Position numbers and translations under genes: made by a program. A DNA stretch of 64,000 nucleotides from NCBI RefSeq assembly GCF_030445035.2, contig NC_080673.1:196290216-196354215 (forward strand), in the 5' to 3' direction. This stretch comes from Dasypus novemcinctus. Lineage: Eukaryota; Chordata; Mammalia; Cingulata; Dasypodidae. Below the pieces are notes generated by a model. The model did not search any database, was not told where the DNA came from, and saw only the letters and a program-made list of their open reading frames with translations. Shown here one piece after another: positions 43,941 to 55,189 of the stretch (its first letter is position 1; every line of letters begins with the position of its first letter).

Positions 43941-44562
43941 CAGGGGTTCTTAACCTTTTTTGTTCCACACACCCTTTTGTCAGTCAGGTGAAAACCACAA
44001 CCCCTTACTAAGTCCACAATATACTGTGTATTATTTAATAAATATATCACACCTGCACCAACACGCCCCCACAAGAATGTTTTTTTTTTTTTAAGATCTA
44101 TTTATTTATTTATTTCTCTCCCCTCCCCCGCTACCCCGGTTGTCTGTTCTCTGTGTCTATTTGCTGCATCTTGTTTCTTTGTCCGCCTCTGTTGTCAGTG
44201 GCACGGGAATCTGTGTCTCTTTTCTTGTTGAGTCGTCTTGTTGTGTCAGCTCTCCATGTGTGCAGCACCATTCCTGGGCAGGCTGCACTTTCTTTTGCGC
44301 TGAGCGGCTCTCCTTATGGGGCGCACTCCTTGTGCGTGGGGCTCCCCTACGTGGGGGACACCCATGCATGGCAGGGCACTCCTTGCTCGCATCAGCACTG
44401 CGCATGGGCCAGCTCCACACGGGTCAAGGAGGCCCAGGGTTTGAACCGCAGACCTCCCATGTGGTAGACGAATGCCCTAAGCACTGGGCCAAATCTGCTG
44501 CTTGGAATAATGCTTTTTTGAATTTCAGTTCAAGCTCACAGACCCCTTGTTAAGAACCCCTG
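43941..44562 (+). mobile_element. hAT-type DNA transposon with terminal inverted repeats, split by a DAS SINE
   Basis: The left terminus caggggttcttaac and the right terminus gttaagaacccctg are exact inverted repeats of 14 bases. The flanks are ttctatac (43933-43940) and ttctaaaa (44563-44570), an 8-bp duplication with two mismatches, the size expected for hAT transposition. Without the SINE (44081-44504) the element is only about 200 bp, so it is a non-autonomous miniature copy. Internal text such as 'gtcagtcaggtgaaaaccac' and 'agctcacagaccccttgtt' fits a mammalian hAT-Charlie-type family. It lies in the intron between the two alternative RAB28 terminal exons. Confidence 0.88.
44081..44504 (-). 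mobile_element. DAS-SINE, minus strand, nested in hAT element
   Basis: Full-length antisense DAS: T-run, 'aagatctatttatttattta', C-rich spacer, 'ggttgtctgttctctgtgtc', 'ggctctccttatggggcgca', 'gcgtggggctcccctacgtg', and a tRNA-like head with 'gggtttgaaccgcagacc' and 'ccctaagcactgggcc'. Flanks 'caagaatgtttttt' and 'ggaataatgctttttt' form an imperfect duplication of the hAT target sequence. Confidence 0.9.
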
Positions 44563-44570
44563 TTCTAAAA

Positions 44571-44951
44571 AGTAAGGCTAAGTGTAGTGGTTTATGGAAA
44601 TATTAAGAAATTATCGCATTTTTTACTTTGAAACCTTGAGACAATGATCTTATCTGTGAATTAAAGTATATATAATTAATTTAAATTCCTTTGCTTTAAA
44701 TTATGTCCAGCGTTTAAATTTTCATGTTGATTTGCCATTGCTTTCTTAAACAAAAAAAAAATAAAACAAAACAAACCCCCAACTCTACATCAGTTGGTTC
44801 TGGTTGATTCTTTTAATATTAGCTCCTGCTTCATTTATGTTGTCTATATTCAGAGAGTTCACAAAAGTTCATAAAATAAAAATATACTTTAAGGAGCTGT
44901 TTCTAAATGTTCTGATGTCCAGATAATAACTCTTGTTTTCTTTTATGACAG
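44571..44951. other. Intronic sequence before the last RAB28 exon
   Basis: An A-rich tract (aaacaaaaaaaaaataaaac, 44749-44768) is the only landmark. It ends in the acceptor 'cttttatgacag' of the terminal exon. Confidence 0.45.
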
Positions 44952-45044
44952 AGGGTGGTGAAGGCAGATATTGTAAACTACAACCAGGAATCTATGTCAA
45001 GAACGGTTAACCCTCCTAGAAGCTCTATGTGTGCAGTTCAGTGA
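44952..45044 (+). CDS. RAB28: RAB28 terminal coding exon (CAVQ end)
   Basis: The acceptor 'ttatgacag' precedes 44952. Thirty codons and a TGA stop (45042-45044) follow in phase 0. The tail starts [13 protein letters not shown] and ends RSSMCAVQ. This matches the canonical human RAB28 C terminus, as I recall it, with one visible change (Ser where human has Pro, in QESMS). The Cys-Ala-Val-Gln ending is a CaaX box; RAB28 is farnesylated and its membrane targeting involves the prenyl-binding protein PDE6D. It is used when the exon at 43071 is skipped; when that exon is included, this exon becomes 3' UTR. Confidence 0.96.
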   Translation, partial: RVVKADIVNYNQESMSRTVNPPRSSMCAVQ

Positions 45045-45600
45045 GTGCATTTTTTCCTTTGTATTGATAGTTCTGCCTGCCCTTCACCTCTGGTGGGCCA
45101 GAGGATTGTAGGAACTTTATCAGTGACCATCTCTGAGCTCAGTTAACACGTTCCTTCCAACTTGCTTCACTGTTAAGTGTTGCCTCACAGCCTCAGGCAG
45201 CTCCTTGGACAGGAAAGAATTCAACTTCAGGACCACACACTTTGAAATCAAATGGAGAAAGAAAGCCCATTCTCTGGAATTAGACTGCTTCATTGAAAAA
45301 GAATGATGTTGGTTCTCTTTATGTCCTCACTTTTTCCCCTGATGTAAATTTTTCAACCGTTTATGAAAACTACCTAAGTCTTGATCATCAGCCAGGTATA
45401 TTACCACAGCACAGTTTGATTTTATTATCTGAACTCATATATGGCAAACTATACTTCAGAGTACAAACATTTAAGCAAGTAATATATTTTTTCTACAGAT
45501 ACTTAAGAAAGCATTCTTTTGCAATTTATTGTGAGTGAAAATACATAAAGCTGTATCTAACTGAAAATGCTTGAAATAAAGCTGTAATAGAAATATTTTT
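45045..45600 (+). other. RAB28: RAB28 3' UTR (proximal)
   Basis: From the TGA the sequence stays free of repeats to a canonical AATAAA at 45575-45580, about 530 bases downstream, with a T-rich stretch shortly after. I infer this to be the proximal 3' UTR. An open frame inside it (45293-45538) has no family resemblance. Confidence 0.75.
45575..45580 (+). promoter_or_regulatory. RAB28: Candidate proximal poly(A) signal (AATAAA)
   Basis: Canonical hexamer in 'ttgaaataaagctg', followed about 20 bases later by 'aaatattttttcatttt', a plausible cleavage and T-rich downstream zone. Confidence 0.7.
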
Positions 45601-46010
45601 TCATTTTAAAAAAAGGCCCTAAATTGTTTATATTGTAGCTTGTAACTCTGAAGTAGTGAGTATTTGATATTGTATTTTTATTACTGTATCATGGTCATTA
45701 TGTATTGTGTTATATTCTAGTTAGATGGCTTTATGAATTTTCATAAATGTTCAGCTGATGCTCCACATGGAATTTCTCCTGCAAACTGCATAAAAGTACT
45801 CCCAGAATGAGATATGATATATTGTTGGATCATTGTGGATCAGACTGTACCTAATGTTCAGATGTTTTTCTTACACAAATAAATTTATTTAAATTACTTT
45901 TTTTTTGGTATTTTCTTTCTACTATCCTCCTTTTAGTTGCAGAAAAACAAAGTATATTTGGATACCAAATTAATGGTCACATGAGGTTTAATACATAGTA
46001 GTCACTTATA
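45601..46010 (+). other. Possible distal RAB28 3' UTR, then intergenic
   Basis: Repeat-free A+T-rich sequence continues to a second AATAAA at 45878-45883 followed by a T-run (45898-45906). It may be an alternative longer 3' UTR. Confidence 0.45.
45878..45883 (+). promoter_or_regulatory. RAB28: Candidate distal poly(A) signal (AATAAA)
   Basis: Hexamer in 'acacaaataaatttattt', with a T-run about 15 bases downstream. Either this or the proximal signal, or both, could end RAB28 transcripts. Confidence 0.5.
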
Positions 46011-46818
46011 GTTGTGGGTCATTTTGTTGGACTGATTAAAATGCAGGCTCCTCTGCCTGGCATTTTGGAGACTCTGTATCAGCTGCAGTTTCCCTTTCTA
46101 CCTTTTCTCATGCCGCGCCCTGCTGTGCTCTTTTTTTTTTCCGTGCTAACAGAGCCAAGGGCGTATTCCTGTTTACTTTGTGATGTTCTGCTCCCCAGTC
46201 TTTGTGCCACAGGTCCGTCTGCCTGGAATTCCTCCCCCTCTCTAAAGGTCTGACTCCTGCCAGCCCACCTCTAGGCACAAGAGGGCAGTGCCTTGGTTTA
46301 TCTTGGTCACAGTTGTGTTTTTTGTGCCTGGCACAGGGGGGTCCTTCATAAGTATTTGTTACACTGAAGCAGGAATGAATGCCACTTGTCCACAAGGCCA
46401 GTCCTCGTCTCCAAGGCAGAAAGTCCCACATTACTGCCTCTCAGATGGCCATTGTCCCTCCTGCCTCAAGTTGCAGTTATTTTTGTCCCTCTTTTTTGTT
46501 GTTTTCTAAGCTATGAGCTCACTTAGGGGCAGCTCTGGGGCTGTGCTAGCTTCCTGTGCCTCAGAGTGCCCAACAGAGTGCTTTTCTCATAGGAGAGCTG
46601 CCACAAGTGTGTGTGGATGTTTTAAACACCTAACTTTAGAGTTGTAAGGAATTTTAGAACACTCGTTTCATATCCTTAAAATAAGGAAACTAAAGTTTGG
46701 GGAGAAAAAGTGACTTGACAGAGGTCTTGGACTCCCAGAGCTAGACCCCAGAGATCTTCTGTCCAAAGGCCAAGACAGCACTCTTTCAAACGTGATTTGA
46801 CATTTAAGAAATCAAGGG
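46011..46818 (-). repeat. Probable L2/MIR-related old repeat
   Basis: 'ctgcctggaattcctccccc' and 'tgtgcctggcacaggggggt' are in the order of antisense L2. 'aggaaactaaagtttgggga' and 'gtgacttgacagaggtcttg' (46683-46728) look like a MIR core. GC is higher than the surroundings. The open frames here on both strands lack known domains. Confidence 0.45.
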
Positions 46819-47227
46819 AATCAGATTTGCCCTAACGGATAGGGCGTCCACCTACCACATGGGAGGTACAAGGTTCAAACGCAGGGCCTCCTGACCCATG
46901 TGGTGAGCTGCCCATGCACAGTGCTGATATGTGCAAGGAGTGTCATGCCACACAGGGGTGTCCCCGTGTAGGGGAGCCCCACACACACGGAGTGCGCCGG
47001 AGTAGGGAGAGCCGCCCAGTGCGAAAAAAGTGCAGCCTGCCCAGGAATGGTGTGACATACACAGAGAGCTGATGCAGCAAGATGATGCAACAAAAAGAGA
47101 CACAGATTTCTGGTGCGGCTGACAAGAATACAGACGGACACAGGCGAACACATAGAAAGCAGACAACGGCGGGGGGGGGGGGGGGGGAGGAGAGAGCAAT
47201 AAATAAATTTAAAAAAAATAAAAAAAT
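46819..47227 (+). mobile_element. DAS-SINE, plus strand
   Basis: The only long-type DAS copy in sense orientation. The tRNA-like head reads 'cagatttgccctaacggata' with an A-box region, then the B-box 'aggttcaaacgc' near 46871. The core 'aggggagccccacacacacg', 'cagcctgcccaggaatggtg', 'gctgacaagaatacagacgg' follows, then a G-run (47168-47186), 'caataaataaatttaaaaa' and an A-tail. The pol III promoter boxes have several substitutions, so the copy is probably silent. Confidence 0.92.
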
Positions 47228-47860
47228 CTAAAACATTGTGAAAGCAAATCCACTGTTCTAATTAGGCAATGGGTCCAACCTCTGCTGTGATTTTGTTACC
47301 ACTCATTTTATAACAGTCTAGCAGCCCTTTAAGCGCTTCAAGGTGATAGGCCTTCAAGGTGGTTCAGTTTATTCATCCTTTCAAAATATTGCTGACATAC
47401 ATGTCAGTGAGCCTTTAGGAGAATATAAAGTTGACCAAAAGAGAGCTCAACCCTCAACCCTAAAATCTAGCAGGAGAGATGTTTGTTGTTACTGCTTATA
47501 TTTTAAAGCTATTGTTGATTGACGTCTACTATTAAACTAAACTTGCCCAAAGTTTTACGTGCAATAAGGGGTGAGGCCATGCTCTTTGGTCATTTCATAT
47601 CTATGTGAAAACTTGACGGTTTTCAAAAGTTTTTTTTTCCCCCAGTACATTTACTCAAGTACTGTAAAGTATGATTCAGTATATGATTGTACAATGTAAG
47701 TACCTTCGGAGCCAGAAAGAAATGGTAAAAGGTCTGTGATCAGAACAAAATGCTTTAGTTGTATGTTTATAAAGTTAGAGCACTGAATTAGACTAGATAG
47801 GAGAAGAGGGAGAGTATGGCCTATGTAGAATGCTGTCCTGGATGTGTCTAGACACTTGTC
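47228..47860. other. Intergenic sequence, nothing recognised
   Basis: No exon, RNA gene or named repeat could be supported. Confidence 0.45.
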
Positions 47861-48000
47861 GCAATTATTTTATTTTTGTACTAATCTGTGAAAGCAATAT
47901 CATTGTCCCCATTTTATACATGAGGAAACTAAAGCTCAGAGAGTAAGTGATTACACAAACTCACTGCTAAGTAAGTGGTAGAACCAAAGTCACTCTAAAC
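47861..48000 (+). repeat. MIR SINE fragment
   Basis: 'tgtccccattttatacatga', 'ggaaactaaagctcagagag' and 'gtaagtggtagaaccaaagt' match the MIR core in sense orientation. Confidence 0.85.
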
Positions 48001-49090
48001 ATTTCTGAGATAGGATGAACTAGGCTGGGTACTGGTTTAACGCTGCCCTCCATTTGTGATGATCACACAACTATTCTCCTTCTTGGGAGTTGAACAGGCA
48101 TAGGTTTAAGTTCTTTTGAGAAGTGATGGGTGAGTACTAGCCCTTCTACTCTCTCATACTGACCATTTTGACCAGAAGCATGTGTCCAGGAAGCTGGTGG
48201 TGGTAAGATTGCCCTCTGATCACTGAGTTGAGGACAGAAATTGCACCCCCGTCTTTGGTCTCATTGGTTTCATGCCTCTCCCAACTAAGCCTGACCAGCG
48301 ATTGAGAGCCTTTTGGCTCACAGGAAGCAAGCACAGTGAAAATGCAATACAGAACATGGCCAAAGCAGATTTCTGAATTCCATATTACAATTTTCCCCAT
48401 ACTTCGGGTTTTATTTTTGAAACAAAAATGTAGGATTCATGCTTATTTTACTTTGTTACCTCTCCTATCTACAGTTTTTAATTTAAAAAATTACAAGTTT
48501 TTCCATCTAGTTTTAGGCATTTTGTCTCCTGAAGATGCATGCTCTAAAGTTTCAAACACCCTGTGGTCACTTCTGCTGCTTATTGAACTTTTGCAAAACA
48601 CAAAAGTTTTTGGCCAGAACTGGTCATTGGATGTTGCCTTTCATGTGCACCCTCTATTATGTGTGGCAAACCACTCTGGAGTGGTTTTTGGAGTGGCCCA
48701 AAGAACTCCTTTATTATTCCAGGAGGAGGTAAGCCAGGGCCCTTTAAAGTTGATCACTGAAACAACGTGATGGAGCATAATAATTTGTGTTTTGTTTAAG
48801 CATAATTTTCTGGGTACAATCCATGCTAGTGATTGCTGTAATGTTGGACATCTTGGAAGATAGTTGCAAGATGTAGACATCTCTCAGAGACCTCTCCAAT
48901 ACCCATTTCACTACTTTTCCCAACAGTTGCTGATTTCCTGGTGGAGCCTTGGCCCATTTTCAGCTTCTCATAGCCCTAGGAATGGCTCCTCATTGGCTGG
49001 CTTAACCCTGTCAGTGTATTAATTACCCCCTATTCTCACCCCTTTGACCTTAGTGATTATCCTCAAAATTGAATGGATAATTCCATTAGG
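48001..49090. other. Intergenic sequence, nothing recognised
   Basis: The longest open frame, 144 codons at 48336-48770 on the + strand, has no recognisable family, no coding-like composition and no splice context. It is treated as chance. Confidence 0.4.
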
Positions 49091-49530
49091 TTTTTTTTTT
49101 TAACAATTCAATTTTATTGATACATTTTGATAAAGCATACAATTCATGCAAAGTATACAATCAGTGGTACTTGGTATAATCACAGTTGTGCATTCATCAC
49201 TTCAATCGTAATTAGAGCATTTTCACTATTTCAATATTAATAATAAAGAAAAAACAAACGAACAAGAAAATATTTCACCTCTCAACCTCTCTATGCTTCC
49301 CCTGCTCTACATAACTGCCATTTCTGGCTATTCTTGCACAATTATTTATTAATTTATTAAGCAGTTTTATTGAGATATATTCACATACTGTATAATCTAT
49401 CTAAAGATGTATAATTAGTTGCTTCTAGTATAATCACAATGTTGTGCATTCATCACCACAGAAAATTTTAGAACAATTTCATTACTCCAAAAAGAAAAAC
49501 TCCATACTTCTTAGCATTCTGTCCCCAGCC
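49091..49530 (-). repeat. L1 3' region fragments, minus strand
   Basis: Two similar antisense segments follow each other: 'caattttattgatacatttt' with 'tcacagttgtgcattcatca' (49108-49200), then 'gcagttttattgagatatat' with 'tcacaatgttgtgcattcat' (49361-49453). Both resemble L1M 3' UTR antisense (tttattgagatataattcacatacc .. ttgtgcaaccatcacc). This may be two independent fragments or an internal duplication. Confidence 0.6.
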
Positions 49531-50100
49531 CTACATTAAAGTTATGAAACTTGAGGAGAAAAAAAAAAGCTGCTATCCTCTGAAGTTTCCTGAAAATTCT
49601 TTTCTTCCATTGAACTTGAATGTAGCTCTGAGCCACCTTTAGGACACAAAAGAAGTGGTTACCCAAGTTTGGAGCTGGATGGAACCAAGGAAGCTGTGAT
49701 GAAAAGTGTAAGGAATTGGAGTCCCTGCCACCATGTTTGAACCCGTGGATCAAGCCATGCTTGGTACTTTTTAGCAATGTGAATCAATTTTCCTTTACAG
49801 TTCAGGCCAATGTGAATTTATTTTTTGTTATTTCTTACATAACCAACTGTTATATACTGGGGCTTTTGCTTAGCAGCAAAGATGGAAATGAACTTGGTCT
49901 ATATTTTGTTCTCAGGATTTTAGTCTAGGTACATGCAGTACTAATTAAAATTCAACCAGACTGTTTAATGCTTCAGTGAAACTATACCACAATATAGGAA
50001 AATGTGGTTTAGCACATTTAAAAAAATGGATTTGAGATAAGGAAATTCAGGGTCAACAGTGTAATATAATTGCCTTTAAAAGCTAATGTAATCATTCACA
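49531..50100. other. Intergenic sequence, nothing recognised
   Basis: Text such as 'ggatggaaccaaggaagctg' could belong to an old LTR, but no family is assigned. Confidence 0.35.
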
Positions 50101-53040
50101 GGAGTTCCAGGTGACCAAGATATAAGACCCTTCAGGGTGCCATTCATCCACTTAATTTTTGAGCAACTAGCAAAACTGGAAATTAACACACTCTGAAACA
50201 ACCAATGATTAAATTTAAAAAAAAGAAAACATTAGGGAAATTAGGAAATATCTTAAGGCTAATGAAAACAAAGACACAACAGACCAAAACTTATGGAGTG
50301 CAAGAAAGGTGGCAGTGTTAAAAGGGAAATTTATAGCTCTAAGTGCTTATATTATAAAAGAAGGAAGATCTCATATCAGAGACTTAACCTCACAACTGGA
50401 AGGTCTAGTAAAAGAGCAAACTAAAAGTGAGCAGAAGGAAGGAAATAACATAGATTAGAGCATAAATAAATGAAATAGAAATGAAGTGAGAGGATGCAAA
50501 TAATGAAAATTAGAAATGAAAAAGAGGACATTACTACTGGCCCCAGAATTTATAAAAGGATAGCATGAAAAACTGTATGGCAATAAATTAGATAACCTAG
50601 ATGAAATGGACAAATTCTCGAAAGCATACAAACTACCTACATTCTCAAGAAGAAACAAATCAATTGCAAATAAAGAAAGAATCAGTAACCAAAAACCTCC
50701 CAACATAGAAAAGCCCAGGACGGGATAGCTTCACAGGGGAATGTACCAACATTCCAAGAAGACTTAACGCCAGTTCTGCTCAAACTCTTCCATAAAATTG
50801 AATAGTGGAGGAACATTTTCTAACATTCTATGAAGCCAACATCAACTTCCCACCAAAGCTGGATAAGAATACCACAAGAAAAGAAACTACAGACCAATAT
50901 CTCTTATGAAATATACATGCAAAAGTCCTCAGCAAAATACTAGCATATCGAATCCAACAGCATATTAAAAGAATTGTACACTATGATCAAATGGGATTTA
51001 TCCCTGATATTCAAGGTTGGTTTAACAAAAGAAAATCATGTAATATACCACATTAACAAAATGGAGGAGAAAAACCACATGATCATCTCAATCAAAATAT
51101 AGCACCTTTTTTGTAATAAAAAACACTTAGAACCCTAGAAATAGAAGGAATCTTCCCCAACATGAAAAAAGAATATATGAAAAACCACAGCTAAGGTCTT
51201 ACTTGATGGTTAGAGACTATATTCAGAAAATTCTGAAAAATCCATAAGAAAGTTCCTAGAGCTAACAAATTCAGCAAAGAGGTGGGATACAAAATAAACA
51301 TCCCCAAATCAGTAGTGGTTCAATATACTTGAATTAAACAATCAGAAGAGGAAATCAAGAAAAAAAATTCCATTTGCAGTAGTAACTAAAAGAACCAAAT
51401 ATCTGCGAATAAATCTAACTAAGGATATAAAGGACTTGTGCACCGAAAGCTTTGCTGAATGAAATCAAAGAAGACCTAAGTAAATGGAAGGACATTTCCG
51501 TGTTCATTGGTTGGAATATTGGATATTGTTAAGATGTCATTCTATGCAAAGCTGTGTACACATTCAATGCAACCGCAATAAAAATTCCAACAACTTTCTC
51601 TGCAGAAATGGAAAAGCCAATCATCACATTTATATGAAAGTCCATTCAATTAGAAAGAATAGTCTCTTGAACAAATGGTACTGGGAGAACTGGGTCTCCA
51701 TTTGCCAAAAAAAGGACCCCTACCTCACACCATATACAAAAAAATCCACTCAAAGTGGATCAAATATCTAAATATAAGTGCTAGAATTATCAAACTCCTA
51801 TAAGAAAATGTAGGGAAGTATCTTCAGCACTTTGTGTTAGGCAATGGTTTCTTAGACATTATACCCAAAAGCACAAGCAACAAAAAGGAAAAATAGATAA
51901 ATGGGACCTCATGAAAATTTAAAAACTTTCTGCCTCAAAGGACTTTATCATAAAAGTAAAAAGACAACCTACAATATAATACAATATTTGGAAGCAACAT
52001 ATCCTATAAAGAATTAATATCCATTATATATAAAGAAATCATTCAACTTAACAGCAAAAAGACAAACAATCCAACTAAAAATTGGACAAAAGACATGAAG
52101 AGATTTCTCTCCACAGAAGATATACTAATGACTAAAAAGCCCATAAAAAGATGATGAACATCATTAGCCATCAGGGAAATACAAATCAAAAGCACAATGA
52201 GAAACTATTTCACACCCATTAGAATGGCTGCTATTGGAAAAAAAAAAAGGAAAATAAGTTTTAGAGAGGATGTGGAGAAATAGGAACACACATTCATTGT
52301 TAGTGGCAAAGAAAAATGGCTGTAGCCACTGTGGAACTCATGTAATTCTTTTGGGTATATACTTATTAGTGGGATTGCTGGGTCATATGATAGTTCTATG
52401 CTTAGCTTTCTGAGGAGCCCAAAAGAATTGAAAGCAGGGACTGAAACAGATATTTGCATACTGATGTTCATGGTGGCATTATTCACAATTGCCAAAAGAT
52501 GAAAGCAGGTAAGTGTCAACTGATGAATGGATAAATAAAATATGGTATATACTTATAATGGAATATTACTCAGCCATAAAAGGAAATGAAGTCCTGATAC
52601 ATGCCACAACATGGATAAACATTGAAGACATCATGGTGAGGGAAATAAGTGAGACACAAAAGGACAAATTTGTATGATCTCACTGACATGAAACAATTAG
52701 AATAAACAAACTCATAGACTCAGAATCTAGAATATAAGTTACCAGCAGACAGGCTAGGGATAGGGAAAGGGAAGTTTTGGCTTATATTGTACAGGGTTCC
52801 TTTATGGAATGATAGAAATGTTTTGGTAATGGATGGAGGTGATAGTAGCAGAGCATTGAGAAAGCAATTAACAACACTGAAATATGTGTGAATATGATTC
52901 GAAGGAGGAAATGCTAGATTGTAAATATAGTAACAGCATAAAAATTTTTAAAAAATGGAACTATACTAAGTAGTGAACTCTGAGTTAAATCATGGACTTT
53001 AATTAATTGCACTGTTATAAATATGTGCTATCATCAATTG
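50101..53040 (+). mobile_element. L1 LINE, plus strand: ORF2 reverse-transcriptase part to 3' UTR
   Basis: Order of landmarks: 'ggaggaacattttctaacat' (50808), 'gtcctcagcaaaatactagc' (50925), 'catgatcatctcaatcaaaa' (51079), 'aatggaaaagccaatcatca' (51607), 'gaactgggtctccatttgcc' (51687), 'aatgaagtcctgatacatgc' (52585), then 3' UTR with 'atggtatatacttataatgg' before it and 'gatggaggtgatagtagcag' (52833). This is the second half of L1 ORF2 through the 3' end. It is 5'-truncated and has many stops and frameshifts, so it is inactive. Confidence 0.88.
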
Positions 53041-53927
53041 TAACATGTTCTTTTGATATGTTGGATTCAGTTTGCGAGTATTTTTATTGAGCATTTTTTG
53101 CATTTATATTCATAAGGAAAATTGATTTGTAATTTTCTTGTAGTATCTTTAGCTGGCTTTGGTATTATGGTGATATTGACCTCATAGAAGGAGTTAGGGA
53201 GTGTTCCCTTCTCTTCAATTTTTGGGAAGAGTTAGAGCAGAATTGTAATTATTTCTTCTTGGAATGATTGATAGAATTCATCCATGAAGCCATTTGATTC
53301 TGGGCTTTCCTGTGTTGGAAGGTTTTGATGACTGATTCAATCTCTTGTAATTGGTGTGTTGAGTTCTTCTATTTCTTCTAGAGTAAGTGTAGTTTGTTCA
53401 TGTGTTTCTAGGAATTTGTCCATTTCATCTAGGCTCTTTTTGTTGGCATACAATTGTTCATAGTATCCTCTTATGATCCTTTTTATTTCTGTTCAGTCAG
53501 GAGTAATGCCCCCCTCTCATTGATTTTTTTATTTGTGTCTTCTCTCCTTTTTTCATTGTCAGTCTTACTAAAGATTTGTCAATTTTATTGATCTTTTCAA
53601 AGTACTAATTTTTGGTTTTGTTAATTCTATCAACTATTCTCTATTTTATTTATTTCTGCTCTAATATTTGTTATCACTTTGCTTCTACTTGCTTTGCTTT
53701 TAGTTTGCAGTTCCTTTTCTAGTTCCTACCAGAGTGTAGATAGGTCTTTGGTTTTAACTCTTTTTTTTCTTTTTAATGTAAGAATTTAGGGCTGTACATT
53801 TCCCTCTAAGCACTGACTTTACTGCATTGTGTAAGTTTTGATATGTTATGTTCTTGTTTTCATTCATCTCAAGATATTTATTGATATCCCTTGCAATTTC
53901 TCCTTTGACCCACTGATTATTTGAGTA

Positions 53928-54675
53928 TTATTTAGCATCTGTATTTTGTGGTTTTCCAGTTCTCTGCCTGTTATTGATTTCTAGCTTCATTCCATTATGG
54001 TCAGGGAAGATTTTTTTAAAGTATAATTTCAATCTTTCTAAGTTTATTGAAACTAATTTTGTGACCCAACATGTGGTCTCTCCTGGAGAATATACACTTG
54101 GAAAGAATGTAGATGCTGTTGTTTTGGGGTGCAGTGTTCTGTATATGTCTGTTTGGTCTAATTCATTAATCATAGTATTCAAGTTCTCTGTTTCCTTGTT
54201 GATCTTCCATGTAGATCTTCTGTCTATGGATGAAAGTAGTGTATTGAAGTCTCCAACTATTATTGTAGAGGTGTCTATTTCTGTCTTCAGTTTTGTCAGT
54301 GTTTTCCTCTTGTATTTTGGGGTACTGTGGCTAGGCACATAAATATTTACGATTGTTATGTCTTCTTGGTGTATTGCCCCTTTTATTAATATACAGTGTC
54401 TTTCTTTGTCTCTTACAACATCTTTTAGTCTATTTTGTCTGAAAATAGTAGCTACCCCAGCTCTTTGGTTATTATGTAAATGGCATATCTTTTTTCCATC
54501 TATTCACTTTCAATCTATTTGTGTCTTTGAGTGTTAGGTGAGTCTCTTGTAAGCAATATATAGTTGAATCATGCTTTTTTAAAATCCATTCTGCTAACTG
54601 ATGTCTTTTGATTGGGGAGTTTAATCCATTAATTTTCAGTATTATTAATGTAAAGGCAATACTTACTTCAACCAT
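53928..54675 (-). pseudogene. L1 ORF2 endonuclease-domain remnant
   Basis: Two minus-strand open pieces, 54472-54675 and 53928-54338, correspond to the N-terminal APE-type endonuclease of L1 ORF2. Visible motifs are the start with LNSPIKRHQLAEW, the catalytic-region CLQETHL, then IIVGDFNT and the late SDHN-like PDHNGMKLEIN. Between the two pieces about 130 bp are out of frame. In an intact L1 this domain nicks the target DNA. Here stops and frameshifts show it is dead. Confidence 0.85.
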
Positions 54676-55189
54676 TTTGTTCTTTGGGTTTATCTATCAT
54701 ATCTTTTTTTTCCTTCTATTCCATCATTGCAACCTCCTTTTCTGTATAGTTGATCCTTTGTGATGTATCTGACTGATCCCTTTCTCATTTTTGTTTCTGC
54801 ATATTTTTTACATACTCTTTGTGGTTACTCCGGGGTTTATATTACACAGCCTATTTGTATAATCTACTAATTTGAAAAGATACCATCCTAGCTTCAGAGG
54901 TATACACGTTCTCTGCTCTCATATCCCTTTGTTTCCCCTCTTTATGTTGCTTTTGACTCACTACCATTTTATGTTTTGCATGTTTATTATCAGGAAATAT
55001 GCCTTTTACTTGTTAAATTGTATTCTGATTCTTGTATGAATTAAAAAGTAGAGTTGTATATTGAGAATATAGTGCTATTGTTTTTTTTTTTAATTCAATT
55101 TTGCTACTGTTTATTAAACCTATGGGAAAAAAAGAAAACCATTTGCTCTGGTACATCACAAGGTTCACAACAGATTTCTTTTTTTTTTT

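Noticed and set aside
44140..44553. Long GC-rich open frames on the + strand around 44.1-44.55 kb
   Set aside because: They are antisense translations of the DAS SINE body; the same reading recurs at 5829-6173, 39220-39565 and 56674-56986.
46871..46882. Functional tRNA gene in the DAS head
   Set aside because: The A and B boxes belong to a SINE; no cloverleaf with intact acceptor stem can be formed, and a SINE body and A-tail follow.
46852..47199. 115-codon minus-strand open frame
   Set aside because: It is the DAS SINE at 46819-47227 read backwards.
48336..48770. 144-codon open frame on the + strand as a new gene
   Set aside because: No recognisable domain, no splice context, composition like surrounding intergenic DNA; overlapping frames on both strands are equally open.
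53974..54342. 122-codon + strand open frame
   Set aside because: It is the antisense of the L1 ORF2 endonuclease remnant, which is the real (dead) coding strand.
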